Counted from the first letter of the stretch, positions 16,475 to 24,795 are shown. The stretch: 34,723 bases of DNA from Candidatus Amunia macphersoniae (GCA_016464795.1 JAEKNN010000068.1:1-34723), one strand, 5' to 3'. Translations and numbers: made by a program. The notes: generated by a model not told the origin, from the sequence alone.

Positions 16475-17625
16475 CCGGCGGCCTGGTCGGGCGGGGACGG
16501 CTTGGGATTGGCTGCAGCCGGCTCGACCGCTCGACCGCATCCGGCGCAGAACTTCGCTCCAGCGGGCAACTCCGCTCCGCAACCGGCACACGGCTGCGAT
16601 CGCGCCTGGGCCAAGGCGGCGCCGCAGTTGGCGCAGAACTTGGCGCCGCCAGCGTTGGGGGTGGCGCAGGCTGGACAGGTCAGTGTGGTCGTGCCGTTGG
16701 CCGGGGAGGACGCTTGATACCCCCCGCCCCCGCCGGCGAACGCCGGAGCGGGTGGTGGGGTTGGGCCCACCGCGGGCATCTGGCCGGCCTGGCCACCGAT
16801 GCCCAGGCCCGCACCAAGAAAGGCGCCGCCCACCGCCTGTCCGCCCTTCGCCATGCCCTGTCCAGCGCCCAGCTGGACCTCTCCGGCGGCGTACTGCTGG
16901 AACGATCCGGCCAGGCGCGAGTAGGCGGTGTCGCGCGCCAATGTCTTGAGCTGGGCTTCATCCTCCTCGCCGAGGCTGATGGTGAAGTTCCCCATGCGGG
17001 CGACTGACAGCCCGTAGCCGGCCAGCTGGGGGGCCGACGCGGCAATGACGTCGGCCTCGACCTCGGGGACGTAGGCGGCTAGCCCGAGGATGGGCCAGCC
17101 CTTGCTGACCACGTGCTGGGTGACATCGGTGCGCAGCACCTTGAGCAGCTGCTGGGACACCCAGTCGGTGATGGCGTTGTTGTCGGTTACGTCAACTGTG
17201 CCTGTGAGGTTGGTCAGCAGGATCGTGGGATCGACCACCTTCAGCGAGTATTCGCCGTACACGCCGAGCGCCACCACCAGGCCGGTGACCGGATCCTGGA
17301 CGTTGTCGATCCGGCCGCCGAACTTCAGCTCAGGATACTCACGGCTGCCCACGAAATAGATCTCGGTGCGGTACATGTTGCCGCCGCTGAGACGGTCGGC
17401 GAACATGCCCAGGAACGGGATCTCGGTGGCGTCCAGCTGGTGGCGGCCAGGCGGGAGCGTCCCCTTGACCTCGCCCTGGTACATGAAGACCGCCACCTCG
17501 TCAGGTGCAACGATCGCGTTGCTGTAGCGGCGGATGTTCAGGTCCGGCCACTTGAACACGATCTGCCCCTTGCGGTTGTCGGGCACGGCGATGTTCTCGC
17601 GCGGGGACGGGAAAAAGTTGGGCAT
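16471..17625 (-). CDS. SPFH-domain protein with C-terminal double zinc ribbon
   Basis: Protein of 384 aa related to the bacterial SPFH/YdjI-type proteins, which form membrane-associated oligomers. The SPFH core spans about residues 20-235 (IVFKWPDLNIRRYSNAIVAP, DEVAVFMYQGEV, LPPGRHQLD, GVYGEYSLKVVDP). A Gly/Ala/Gln-rich segment (250-310) leads to two zinc ribbons with Cys at 317, 320, 331, 334 and at 346, 349, 360, 363. I chose ATG 17625: GAGG lies 8 nt upstream and the promoter at 17660-17687 would start transcription downstream of the other in-frame ATG (17661). Its role may be envelope-stress scaffolding. It does not appear to be part of the pilus. Confidence 0.88.
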   Translation of the reverse strand: MPNFFPSPRENIAVPDNRKGQIVFKWPDLNIRRYSNAIVAPDEVAVFMYQGEVKGTLPPGRHQLDATEIPFLGMFADRLSGGNMYRTEIYFVGSREYPELKFGGRIDNVQDPVTGLVVALGVYGEYSLKVVDPTILLTNLTGTVDVTDNNAITDWVSQQLLKVLRTDVTQHVVSKGWPILGLAAYVPEVEADVIAASAPQLAGYGLSVARMGNFTISLGEEDEAQLKTLARDTAYSRLAGSFQQYAAGEVQLGAGQGMAKGGQAVGGAFLGAGLGIGGQAGQMPAVGPTPPPAPAFAGGGGGYQASSPANGTTTLTCPACATPNAGGAKFCANCGAALAQARSQPCAGCGAELPAGAKFCAGCGRAVEPAAANPKPSPPDQAAG

Positions 17626-17659
17626 CGATGGCCTCGCGGGTGACGGCTGTTGTGCTCCC

Positions 17660-17687
17660 ATTATCGTCCCCGGGGGGCGGCGATCAA
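17660..17687 (-). promoter_or_regulatory. Promoter of the SPFH gene
   Basis: On the minus strand TTGATC (17687-17682) and GATAAT (17665-17660) are separated by 16 bases, a near-consensus sigma-70 promoter. It places the transcription start about 7 bases downstream, in front of the chosen start at 17625. Confidence 0.65.
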
Positions 17688-17877
17688 ACCAGGAAGGCGC
17701 CGATGCGACTCTTCACAGGTTCGTTGCCCGCCGGTGTCGGCGGCGGCGAGAGGGTGGCCGAGAATGGACACGCACCCGCAGCGCCGCGGCCATCCCCTCA
17801 TCCAGCGAGGCTCACCCCACCGCCATGCCAGCCCCGGAAGCCGCCGCACCGCCTCGTCACCGGGCCGTGACCAGACC

Positions 17878-19773
17878 ATGGCGGACGTCTCCCTCGGCAT
17901 CCGGCAGATTGCAGGGGATGCATCTGAGCCGCGAGCCTCGCGCATGATTGCTCTCAACGACGCGGTGGACGTTCTCCGCCATGGGTGGCAGGAGGCGGCG
18001 AGCACCTTCGCTCCGGACAGCCCCGAGATCGCCGAGCTCCTGCAGGCCCGCCTGGAGATCGCGGTTGCCAACGGCGCCCTGGACGAGGCCCAGCTGCTGG
18101 GCGCCATCGACGACGTCGAAGCCATGGCGGCGAGTGCCGGCAGCACTTCGGGCCAGGCTCTGGCGCGGCGGCTGAGCCGCACTGTGTACGAGTACCTCCT
18201 CGCGCTCGACGCCGCCCCGCAGCTGCCCGAGCAACAGGCGCACCCTGGCCACATCGCCGCCGCTGAGAACGACCCCACCGCCGGCGCGGTGGAGGTTGAC
18301 GCCCTCGGCCATCCCGCCGGATCCGGCCCTGGCAGCGTGTCCGCAGAGGTCGCGGTCGCCGCCCACGCCGACGACGACCAAGAGGCGGGGGGCGACGCTG
18401 CCACCACCGCTGCCGCCGCGGAGACCGATGACCTTGTCGACGACACCCAACCACGCCGCGCCCGCTTTGGCCTGCGCCGCCGTCAGCACGTGGCCGGACC
18501 TGCCCGGGGTGAATCCGCGGATCACCCCGACGAGCAGGAGCGTGGACCTGCCGCTCCCAGCTGGGAGTACGCGCCCACCACTCCTGTCGAGGCCGCCGAG
18601 ACCGCACCTGCGCCTGTCGAGGCCGCCGAGGACCTGCCTGCGGTCGTCGAAGCCGCCGAGGACGTGCCTGCGGCTGCCGATGTCTTCGAGACCGCACCTG
18701 CGGTTGTCGAAGCCGCTGACGAGTTCGTGGCCGACGTGGCTGCCACCGAGTCCCTCCTGGAGCCCCCTGTCGCCCACGATGCAACGGAGATCTCGGTCGA
18801 GCAGCCTGTCGCCGGCAGTGCTGAGGAGATGCTGGTCGAGGAGCCTGCATCCGAGAGCCACGAGCCTGTGGAGGCAGGCGAGGGCTTCGTCGCCCCCCGG
18901 GCCGGATTCCACATCGTCGAGGACACCCACCCTAACACCGTTCCCAGCGACCGCGACAAGTCGCCGCTGACGATGCCGGCATTTGCCGCCGACGATGTCG
19001 CAGCAGGTGTGGCAACAACCGACGCAGAGCCGGATTCCGACACACCGACGCCGACTGCCGCAGCGGCCGCGCAACCCGGCGCAACGCCTGCGAGCGCGAC
19101 CTTCCAGTGGACGCGTCCGACCGAGCCGGTGGTCGACGACTCCGCGGCCCCCGCGGCCCCCACCGGAGCCCCCGGTGCTGAGGGGTCTGCAACGAGCGAT
19201 AGCCTCGCCGCCGGCGTTCACATGGATGCAGCCGACGAGGCTGACGACACCGAGATCGATCCCGAGAACGGTTGGCGCGTGCGAGCCAAGGGGGCCGACG
19301 GGTCAGCAGGCATGGAGGAGGATCCGTTCGAAAGCAATCCCAAGCTGGCCGACCTGCGCCGGCGCATCGACGAGAAACTGCGCCGCAAGCGCTGCGACGA
19401 GGCTGCCGCTCTCTTGCAGGAACTGGCCCAGGAGACGGGCGGACGCATCGTCGCGGAGCTGGCCATGGACGCAGGCGATCGCTGCCAGAGCCTGGGCAAG
19501 TCGAACGCGGCTCTGAACTGCTACCTCGCCGCGTCGCGTGCCGACCCCGTGTACGAGCTGCCCCTGAGCCGGCTGGCCGACATCTGCATCGACGATCAGG
19601 ACACTGAGCTCGCGGTGTCGTACCTCGAGCGCATCGCTCGCCTGTACCGATTCAGAGGTGACGACAAGGCCGCCCTGCGTGTCTATCGCCGGATCGCGAC
19701 CATCGCCCCCTATCGCGAGGACGTCCTCTCGATCCTGCTGAGCGCGCAAAACACAGGGCGTTTCGAGTCCTGA
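17878..19773 (+). CDS. TPR-repeat protein with long disordered, repeat-bearing middle
   Basis: Protein of 631 aa if ATG 17878 is used; 17944 and 17764 are other in-frame ATGs and none has a clear Shine-Dalgarno. The N-terminal ~110 residues are helical (MIALNDAVDVLRHGW, LLQARLEIAVANGALDEAQL). A highly acidic Ala/Val/Glu/Pro-rich middle (about 120-480) contains ten-residue VEAAED-type repeats. The C-terminal ~150 residues form TPR-like helices (LRRRIDEKLRRKRCDEAAAL, CYLAASRADPVYELPLSRLA, VSYLERIARLYRFRGDDKAA). It sits directly before cpaB-tadB-tadC. TPR proteins (TadD) accompany many Tad loci, so a scaffold role in pilus assembly is possible, but TadD is normally a much shorter lipoprotein. 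Confidence 0.8.
   Translation: MADVSLGIRQIAGDASEPRASRMIALNDAVDVLRHGWQEAASTFAPDSPEIAELLQARLEIAVANGALDEAQLLGAIDDVEAMAASAGSTSGQALARRLSRTVYEYLLALDAAPQLPEQQAHPGHIAAAENDPTAGAVEVDALGHPAGSGPGSVSAEVAVAAHADDDQEAGGDAATTAAAAETDDLVDDTQPRRARFGLRRRQHVAGPARGESADHPDEQERGPAAPSWEYAPTTPVEAAETAPAPVEAAEDLPAVVEAAEDVPAAADVFETAPAVVEAADEFVADVAATESLLEPPVAHDATEISVEQPVAGSAEEMLVEEPASESHEPVEAGEGFVAPRAGFHIVEDTHPNTVPSDRDKSPLTMPAFAADDVAAGVATTDAEPDSDTPTPTAAAAAQPGATPASATFQWTRPTEPVVDDSAAPAAPTGAPGAEGSATSDSLAAGVHMDAADEADDTEIDPENGWRVRAKGADGSAGMEEDPFESNPKLADLRRRIDEKLRRKRCDEAAALLQELAQETGGRIVAELAMDAGDRCQSLGKSNAALNCYLAASRADPVYELPLSRLADICIDDQDTELAVSYLERIARLYRFRGDDKAALRVYRRIATIAPYREDVLSILLSAQNTGRFES
18586..18720 (+). repeat. 30-bp minisatellite, about 4.5 copies
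   Basis: Units begin at 18586, 18616, 18646 and 18676, with a partial copy from 18706. Units start GTCGAGGCCGCCGAG or close variants and continue with (A/G)-rich then CCTGCG sequence. Each encodes ten residues of the type VEAAEDLPAV. The period is a multiple of three, so copy-number change would keep the frame. Confidence 0.85.
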
Positions 19774-19796
19774 TCCACGGCGCTTTCATGATCAGG
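19769..19796 (+). terminator. Hairpin over the stop codon of the TPR gene
   Basis: CCTGATC (19769-19775) and GATCAGG (19790-19796) are perfect 7-bp arms around a 14-base loop. The TGA stop (19771-19773) lies in the left arm. No T-run follows. Probably a U-less terminator separating the TPR gene from the cpaB operon. Confidence 0.4.
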
Positions 19797-19959
19797 CGTC
19801 AGAACCGGATCGGAGAGTCGATGGCTTTGTTACCGGACGGCGACACCGGGCTCTCGATCCTCGGCGAGACTTCGAAGCGGACACTGACAGCGTCCCGCAT
19901 CGCATCCACAGCGGATGCAGCGCCAGCAGAGAACGACACCGCCACAAGGGGAACTGACG

Positions 19960-20805
19960 TTGGCCATTCAGCCGAACAAGCCGCAGAACCGGGTGTTCCT
20001 CCTCGTGGGCATCGTGCTCGCGGCAGCCGCAGCCCTTGCTGTGCTCTTCGCGATCAGCCGCGGCAGCAGCAGCAGCACCCCCACCACCAGCGTGGTTGTG
20101 GCCAAGACGACAATCTCGGCAGGAACGTCGATCACCGCCGACATGGTCACCACCGCCGCGCTGGCGCAGGGCAACTACCCTGCCGACGTGTTCACCGATC
20201 CCACCCAGGTGGTGGGCAAGACTGCACCGGTGACGCTCAGCCAGAACACAGCCCTGTACCAGTCGCTGTTCGTCTCGGCCAGCGGTGGGACTCCAGGTGC
20301 GGTTCTCGCGCATCTCGACATCACCAAGGGCTACGTCGCTCTGGCGATTCCGGCGGGCGCCACGGGCGCAACTGGAGTCACCGGTGAGCTGAGCTCAGTC
20401 GGGTTCTACATCCAGCCCGACGACCACATCGACATCCTCATCGACCCCGGCGTGAACAATCAGCCCGGTGTGCGCTACTCGTTCCAGGATGTGCGTGTCC
20501 TGCGCGTCGGTGCGGCCACCGCCGCCACGACGGGCGGCGCGCCTGCCCCAGCCGGTCAGGTCAACTCGTACGTCATCGAGCTGCCCCGCAACCAGGCCGA
20601 GATCATGACGGCGCTGACCACTGGCCGCGACGGCGGTCAGGTCGTGCTGAAGTACGTGCTTCGGCCGCAGTCGGAGTGGGGCAAGGCAGACGGTGCCAAT
20701 GGATTCGACAAGCCCAACTACGTGTCCAACACCGGCACACCGCTGGGCATGGGCGCCGACAGCACGGTGACGGCGACGACGCTCAACCAGCTGTTCGGCC
20801 ACTGA
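19960..20805 (+). CDS. cpaB: Flp pilus assembly protein CpaB/RcpC (SAF domain)
   Basis: Bitopic envelope protein of 281 aa. A TM segment at residues 11-33 is followed by a Ser-rich spacer, a SAF domain (about 43-105; VVVAKTTISAGTSITADMV) and an RcpC-like domain (about 115-235; GYVALAIPAGATG, YIQPDDHIDILI). CpaB family members act outside the inner membrane in Tad assembly, possibly binding wall polymers. I prefer TTG 19960, which has AAGGGG 7 nt upstream. ATG 19915 is in frame 45 bases earlier but lacks a ribosome-binding site. It is first gene of an operon with tadB and tadC. A GGCTTTGTTAC element shared with the pilin leader lies at 19823. Confidence 0.9.
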   Translation: MAIQPNKPQNRVFLLVGIVLAAAAALAVLFAISRGSSSSTPTTSVVVAKTTISAGTSITADMVTTAALAQGNYPADVFTDPTQVVGKTAPVTLSQNTALYQSLFVSASGGTPGAVLAHLDITKGYVALAIPAGATGATGVTGELSSVGFYIQPDDHIDILIDPGVNNQPGVRYSFQDVRVLRVGAATAATTGGAPAPAGQVNSYVIELPRNQAEIMTALTTGRDGGQVVLKYVLRPQSEWGKADGANGFDKPNYVSNTGTPLGMGADSTVTATTLNQLFGH

Positions 20806-20859
20806 CGTCGAGGACGCGAGGTTGATCCTCCATCCAGCCCACCTCCGGACGGGACGACG

Positions 20860-21840
20860 ATGAGCCTCAGCCTGCCCGCCGTCGCCGCCGCGGTGCTCTC
20901 CGCCGCCACCGTCCTCTGCCTCACCGCGTGGGCGGCGGGACGGCGCGTCACCGAGGCTGACCGCGTCGCCGCCCGGCTCAGCCAGTACGGCCGGCCCACC
21001 GAGATCGCGGCCCCGCGGGTGAGGACGGGCAACCCGTTGCGCGACGCGATCGAGGCTTTCTCCACGATCCTCGCACCGTTGCTGGCGCGCTCATCGCACA
21101 CCGGCAAGCTGGCGGACGACCTCCAGAAGGCGGACCTCAAGCTGAAGTCGTCGGAGTGGGTCTTGGCAGTGGTGGCATCGGGGGTGGTGCTGGGCGGGCT
21201 GCTGGCATTGCGCTTCGGCAACCCGGTCATCTTCGTCGTCGGTCCGGTCGCCGCCTGGATCATGAGCGCGGTCTTCCTGCGCTTCCGCCAAGGGCGGCGC
21301 ACGCGCAGCTTCAACAACCAACTCGGTGACACCATCACGCTGCTGAGCAACGCGCTCAAGGCGGGATACTCGTTCGCGCAGGCGCTCTCATCGGTGAGCA
21401 AGAATGGTTCTCCACCGATCTCCGACGAGTTCACACGGGCCACTCGTGAGATCGCGCTCGGCATCAGCGTCGACGACGCGCTCAACCACATGGTGCAACG
21501 CAACAAGTCGGAGGACTTCGACCTGCTGGTGACAGCTGTGCAGATCCAGCGCGTGGTCGGTGGCAACCTCGCCGAGATCCTCGACACCATCGCCTTCACC
21601 ATCCGCGAACGGGTGCGCATCCAGGGCGAGATTCGCACCATCACCGCGCAAGCACGCATCTCGGGGTTGATCATCACCCTGCTTCCCTTCGGGCTGGCCG
21701 GTGTGCTGGCGGTGATCTCGCCGTCGTACTTCGGACCGATGCTGTCCGACAGCCTCGGCCACATCATGCTGGGCATTGGTGTGTTCTCGATCGTCATCGG
21801 CGCCGCCGGGATCCAGAAGATCGTGAAGATCGAGGTCTGA
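20860..21840 (+). CDS. tadB: Tad platform protein TadB (type II secretion F family)
   Basis: Inner-membrane platform protein of 326 aa that couples the CpaF ATPase to the pilus. TM helices are at about 5-26, 100-118, 123-140, 268-288 and 300-319. The T2SSF cytoplasmic domain (about 155-282) includes LLSNALKAGYSFAQALSSVS and VQIQRVVGGNLAEILDTIA, both typical of TadB. It lies 54 bases after cpaB and is followed by tadC after one base, so the three form an operon. The 75-residue cytoplasmic stretch between TM1 and TM2 is usual for TadB. Confidence 0.93.
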   Translation: MSLSLPAVAAAVLSAATVLCLTAWAAGRRVTEADRVAARLSQYGRPTEIAAPRVRTGNPLRDAIEAFSTILAPLLARSSHTGKLADDLQKADLKLKSSEWVLAVVASGVVLGGLLALRFGNPVIFVVGPVAAWIMSAVFLRFRQGRRTRSFNNQLGDTITLLSNALKAGYSFAQALSSVSKNGSPPISDEFTRATREIALGISVDDALNHMVQRNKSEDFDLLVTAVQIQRVVGGNLAEILDTIAFTIRERVRIQGEIRTITAQARISGLIITLLPFGLAGVLAVISPSYFGPMLSDSLGHIMLGIGVFSIVIGAAGIQKIVKIEV

Positions 21841-21841
21841 C

Positions 21842-22777
21842 GTGCTGCTCGCTGTGGTTGCCGCCCTCTTCGCCTTCGCGGGCGTCAGCTTCATCGTGGT
21901 TGGGCTGACCACCACCCGATCGGCCGGCACCCAGTCCGACCTGCTCGAGGCTCGGCTGGCGCAGTTCTCCGAGACGGGCCACCACATAGTCAGCCTGACC
22001 GAGGCGGAGCTGAGCCTGCCGTTCGGCGACCGCGTCATCAAGCCGGTTTTTGACAAGCTCGGCAAGATCATGACCCGCCGCATGCAGGGCGGTCAGCTGC
22101 AGGCGATCCAGGAGCGGCTCAACCTCGCGGGGCGCCCCGGCGGCCTGAGCGCCGGAGGCTTTGTGGCATTGCAGCTGATCGCGCTGGTGGTGGGCGTCGT
22201 GCTCGGCATCGGGATCGCTCTCCTGCTCACGCTGCAACCACCGATGCTCTACCTGGCGCCGGTGGTCGGCGGTGTGATCGGGTACCTCGCCCCGGCATCG
22301 ACCATCTCGCGCCGCATCCGCAAGCGCCAGAAAGAGATCCTGCTGGCGCTGCCGAGCGCGCTGGACCTGTTGACGATCAGCGTCGAGGCCGGCCTGGCAT
22401 TCGATGCCGCCCTGAGTCGGGTCACCGACAAATACCAGAACGCGCTGTCGGCTGAGTTCACCCAGGTGCTCAACGAGGTTCGCCTGGGCCGCCCCCGTCT
22501 GGAGGCGCTCGACGAGATGGGCCGGCGCAACAAGGTGGACGAGCTCAACAACTTCCTGCAGGCGGTCATCCAATCCGAGCAGCTCGGCGTGGGCATCGCC
22601 AACGTGCTGCGCATCCAGTCCGAGGAGATCCGCAGGCGTCGCCGGCAGCGCGCCGAGGAAGCTGGTCAGAAGGCGCCGATCAAGATGTTGATCCCGATGA
22701 TCGGGTGCATCTTCCCGACGCTCTTCATCGTCCTCCTCGGTCCTGCCGTCATCCAGGTGACCAAGTCGTTCCACTGA
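21842..22777 (+). CDS. tadC: Tad platform protein TadC (type II secretion F family)
   Basis: Second membrane platform protein, 311 aa, starting at GTG one base after the tadB stop, so translationally coupled. TM helices are at about 2-22, 105-128, 133-152 and 282-305. The T2SSF domain spans about 165-295 (LPSALDLLTISVEAGLAFDA, RRNKVDELNNFLQAVIQSEQ, LGVGIANVLRIQSEEIRRRR), all well conserved in TadC. It would pair with TadB in a heteromeric platform. It ends 6 bases from the convergent gene at 22784. Confidence 0.93.
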   Translation: MLLAVVAALFAFAGVSFIVVGLTTTRSAGTQSDLLEARLAQFSETGHHIVSLTEAELSLPFGDRVIKPVFDKLGKIMTRRMQGGQLQAIQERLNLAGRPGGLSAGGFVALQLIALVVGVVLGIGIALLLTLQPPMLYLAPVVGGVIGYLAPASTISRRIRKRQKEILLALPSALDLLTISVEAGLAFDAALSRVTDKYQNALSAEFTQVLNEVRLGRPRLEALDEMGRRNKVDELNNFLQAVIQSEQLGVGIANVLRIQSEEIRRRRRQRAEEAGQKAPIKMLIPMIGCIFPTLFIVLLGPAVIQVTKSFH

Positions 22778-22788
22778 TCCCGATCAGT
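22773..22788. terminator. Hairpin spanning both stop codons, tadC and convergent gene
   Basis: ACTGATC-CC-GATCAGT is a perfect inverted repeat; as RNA it would give a 6-bp stem with a four-base loop. It contains the tadC TGA and the opposing gene's stop. No T-run follows. Confidence 0.45.
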
Positions 22789-23644
22789 CGGCTGGCAGCT
22801 GCGTCCCCGCTCCGAGCTGGATGAGCACGCCGTCGACGAGTCGGCGGCGGCGCGCTCGCCACCGCTTGCGCAGCACCGAGTTGGCGGCCACGGCACGGGG
22901 CACCGAGGCGTCGTCGTCGAGGCGCGCGCGCAGTTGCTCGATCTCCTGGCGCAGCTCCTGGAGGCGGAGGCTGGCGATCATCTCCAGGGCCACCTCGACG
23001 CGCAGGTCGTCGCCCGACGCCACCCAGACCAGCAGCGCGTCGGCGACGCCCTGGCGCCCCTCAGAGCCCGCGGTGAGCCTGCGGGCATGGCCGAGCAGCT
23101 CGTCGACAAGTGGGTCGACCCGCTCCTCGAGCCGGCGCTCGAAGGTCGCCAGGATGGCGTCGTGCGCCGCCTGGTGTGCCAGCACCGACGCCAGCTCCGG
23201 TGTGGTGTGCGCGAGACGCACCCGCTCGAGCTGAGTGAGCTCGATGTAACCAAGCCTCTCCGCAGCGATGGTGACCAGCCATGGGCTCCCATCGGGGCGG
23301 TAGAAGCACAGATTGTCGGGCAACGCCGGTCGACGCCAGGCGAACAGCCGATCGGCTGCGGTCAGCAACACGGCGCGGGAGGCCTCGCCGAGCTGGAAGC
23401 GCAGCAGGTGGCCGCCCGGTCCAGGCGTCGGAGAGCCAGCGAGCAACGGGCGCAGCAGCTCCACGACATGCCGCCCGGCCGGAGACAGCTCGCCGTCGCT
23501 GACGGTGAGCACACTGCTTGCGCCCTCGGTGACAGCGGCCTCGACCAACGAGCGGTAGTCGCGGCCGACCGGCTCATCGAGCAGCTCGTACGTCCGCCGA
23601 GCAGAGACGTCGGTGGCGCTACGCGAGAAGGGACGGCTCGACAT
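22784..23644 (-). CDS. Hypothetical protein, 286 aa
   Basis: I do not recognise a family. It is a soluble-looking protein with no signal or TM segment. The N-terminal half is mixed alpha/beta (GASSVLTVSDGELSPAGRHV, HLLRFQLGEASRAVLLTAAD, CFYRPDGSPWLVTIAAERLG). The second half is helical and Arg/Glu-rich (ATFERRLEERVDPLVDELLG, LRLQELRQEIEQLRARLDDD), with a probable coiled coil near 240 and a basic C-terminus. ATG 23644 is preceded by GGGGA at about 7 nt. It is convergent with tadC and divergent from the CvpA-like gene. A link to the pilus is suggested only by position. Confidence 0.75.
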   Translation of the reverse strand: MSSRPFSRSATDVSARRTYELLDEPVGRDYRSLVEAAVTEGASSVLTVSDGELSPAGRHVVELLRPLLAGSPTPGPGGHLLRFQLGEASRAVLLTAADRLFAWRRPALPDNLCFYRPDGSPWLVTIAAERLGYIELTQLERVRLAHTTPELASVLAHQAAHDAILATFERRLEERVDPLVDELLGHARRLTAGSEGRQGVADALLVWVASGDDLRVEVALEMIASLRLQELRQEIEQLRARLDDDASVPRAVAANSVLRKRWRARRRRLVDGVLIQLGAGTQLPAD

Positions 23645-23666
23645 TGACGTTCCCCGACGTTACGTT

Positions 23667-23696
23667 GACACCGCTGTGCGAGAGCACGGCGGTGTC
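23667..23696 (+). promoter_or_regulatory. 13-bp stem with GAGA loop in a divergent intergenic region
   Basis: GACACCGCTGTGC (23667-23679) pairs with GCACGGCGGTGTC (23684-23696), with one T-G pair, around GAGA. As plus-strand RNA this is a GNRA-capped hairpin. A perfect TTGACA (23665-23670) overlaps its left edge. The two divergent genes start at 23644 (minus) and 23800 (plus). No T-run follows, so it is not a classical terminator. It could be an operator or a 5' mRNA element. Confidence 0.5.
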
Positions 23697-23799
23697 GCCG
23701 ACGCCACGCTACCATGCCAGGCTGCCCGGTGCGCTGCTCGTTTGCAGAACTGTGACGACCGTGCGCAGGCCTCGGACCCGTGGTACGTTGCAGACCAGC

Positions 23800-24390
23800 A
23801 TGGTCGCAGCCGCCGCCAGCAGCAGCCTGCAGCAGTTCACGTCCGACGCAATCCTCGTGGTGCTGGTGATCGTGAACGGTGCTCTCGGTTGGCGCACGGG
23901 CACCCTGCGTCGCATCGTGTCCTTCGCCGGGCTGTACGCCGGCGTCATATCTGCGTACTACACGGGAAACTTCTTTGCGGGGCTCATCCGCACCGGGGAC
24001 ATCTTCGCCAACGCTTGGTCTTTCATTGCCGTCACGGTGGTCATGGTGCTGCTTTTCGAGGTGATCGGCCGCATCTTCGCGGACCGTCTGCAGCGGCTCG
24101 CCGCGTTGACATTCGACCGAGTCGCAGGCACCGTGATCGGCGGCGCGGCGGGCTTCTTCCAGGCAAGCGTACTGTTCATGGTGGCTCTCGCCGTCGGAGC
24201 CGCACCGTCGACACCGACCAACAGGGTGCCGCCGCTGCGTGACGTGCCGGCCAACGCGGTCCAGGCCGCACCGTTGTCGGGTCACGCCCTCCGTGCGCAG
24301 CCGGTGCTGCACCGCATCTTCACGCCCGCGTTCTCCGGCGATCTCACCACCCACCTCGAGGAGGGGACACAGGTGACGGCTCGGTCCTGA
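23800..24390 (+). CDS. CvpA-family membrane protein
   Basis: Integral membrane protein of 196 aa with four hydrophobic segments (about 17-30, 37-56, 72-92, 108-134), matching CvpA-family length and layout. The first loop has the family-like GALGWRTGTLRRIVSFAGLY and the fourth helix starts DRVAGTVIGGAAGFFQ. The C-terminal ~60 residues are Pro/Ala-rich and cytoplasmic or external. CvpA proteins are linked to colicin V production and envelope stress; their molecular role is unclear. ATG 23800 has TACGTT 10 bases upstream and no Shine-Dalgarno; the frame is open earlier but reads as non-coding. Confidence 0.8.
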   Translation: MVAAAASSSLQQFTSDAILVVLVIVNGALGWRTGTLRRIVSFAGLYAGVISAYYTGNFFAGLIRTGDIFANAWSFIAVTVVMVLLFEVIGRIFADRLQRLAALTFDRVAGTVIGGAAGFFQASVLFMVALAVGAAPSTPTNRVPPLRDVPANAVQAAPLSGHALRAQPVLHRIFTPAFSGDLTTHLEEGTQVTARS

Positions 24391-24412
24391 CGCGCGTCTG
24401 TCGCTGCGTCAG
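24387..24412. terminator. Hairpin spanning both stop codons, cvpA-like and receiver genes
   Basis: CTGACGC (24387-24393) and GCGTCAG (24406-24412) are perfect 7-bp arms with a 12-base loop. The TGA of the CvpA-like gene and the stop of the convergent receiver gene are in the arms. No T-run follows. Confidence 0.45.
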
Positions 24413-24795
24413 ACGGCGACCGGGTTGTCCGAAGCGAAGAATGACTTGACCACCGAGCCGAGGCCTACCAGGTTGAAGGGTTTGGTGATCAGGTGGTTGG
24501 CCCCCGCCAGGCGGGCGCGCTCGACGTCCTCGTCGCCAGAGAGGGCGCTGAACATCAGCACCGGAATCTCCGCAGTGTCGGGGTTGGCGCGAATCTGCCG
24601 GCACGCCTCGATGCCATCCATGCCCGGCATCATGATGTCGAGGATGATCAGGTCGGGACGCTGCTTCTCGACCTCGGTGAGGCCGTCCTCCCCGTTCGCC
24701 GCCATGGCCACCTCATAACCCTCGATGCCGAGGTACATGGCGACGATGTGCAGCAGGCGTGGATCGTCGTCGACGACCAGCACACGGCGGCTCAT
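24409..24795 (-). CDS. Stand-alone receiver-domain response regulator (CheY-like)
   Basis: Single receiver domain of 128 aa without an output domain. Acidic residues Asp9-Asp11, phospho-acceptor Asp53 (LIILDIMMPGMDG), Ser83 and Lys105 (TKPF) are all present, so it should be phosphorylated. I chose ATG 24795, with GGAG 10 nt upstream and a strong promoter at 24845-24872; the longer open frame upstream is not family-like. No cognate kinase lies next to it. Given its setting among Tad genes and receiver-bearing CpaE proteins, it may share a kinase with them or act as a phosphate sink; this is inference. Confidence 0.9.
   Translation of the reverse strand: MSRRVLVVDDDPRLLHIVAMYLGIEGYEVAMAANGEDGLTEVEKQRPDLIILDIMMPGMDGIEACRQIRANPDTAEIPVLMFSALSGDEDVERARLAGANHLITKPFNLVGLGSVVKSFFASDNPVAV

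Noticed and set aside
17764..17877. N-terminal extension of the TPR protein from ATG 17764
   Set aside because: The added 38 residues are His/Arg/Pro/Ser-rich and unlike the rest of the protein; the upstream AGAGGG is weak. I kept 17878.
18586..18720. CRISPR-like array
   Set aside because: The 30-base units are contiguous, without unique spacers, and stay in frame within a gene. They are a coding minisatellite.
17857..19221. Long minus-strand open frame opposite the TPR gene
   Set aside because: Gly/Arg-rich with no family resemblance, lying opposite a plausible coding frame with a TPR C-terminus. Antisense shadow.
19821..20387. Open frame starting ATG 19821 with GGAGAG upstream, overlapping cpaB
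   Set aside because: After the first ~50 codons it runs through cpaB in another frame and becomes Arg/His/Gln-rich. CpaB has a clear SAF domain, so this frame is a shadow, though a short leader peptide cannot be fully excluded.
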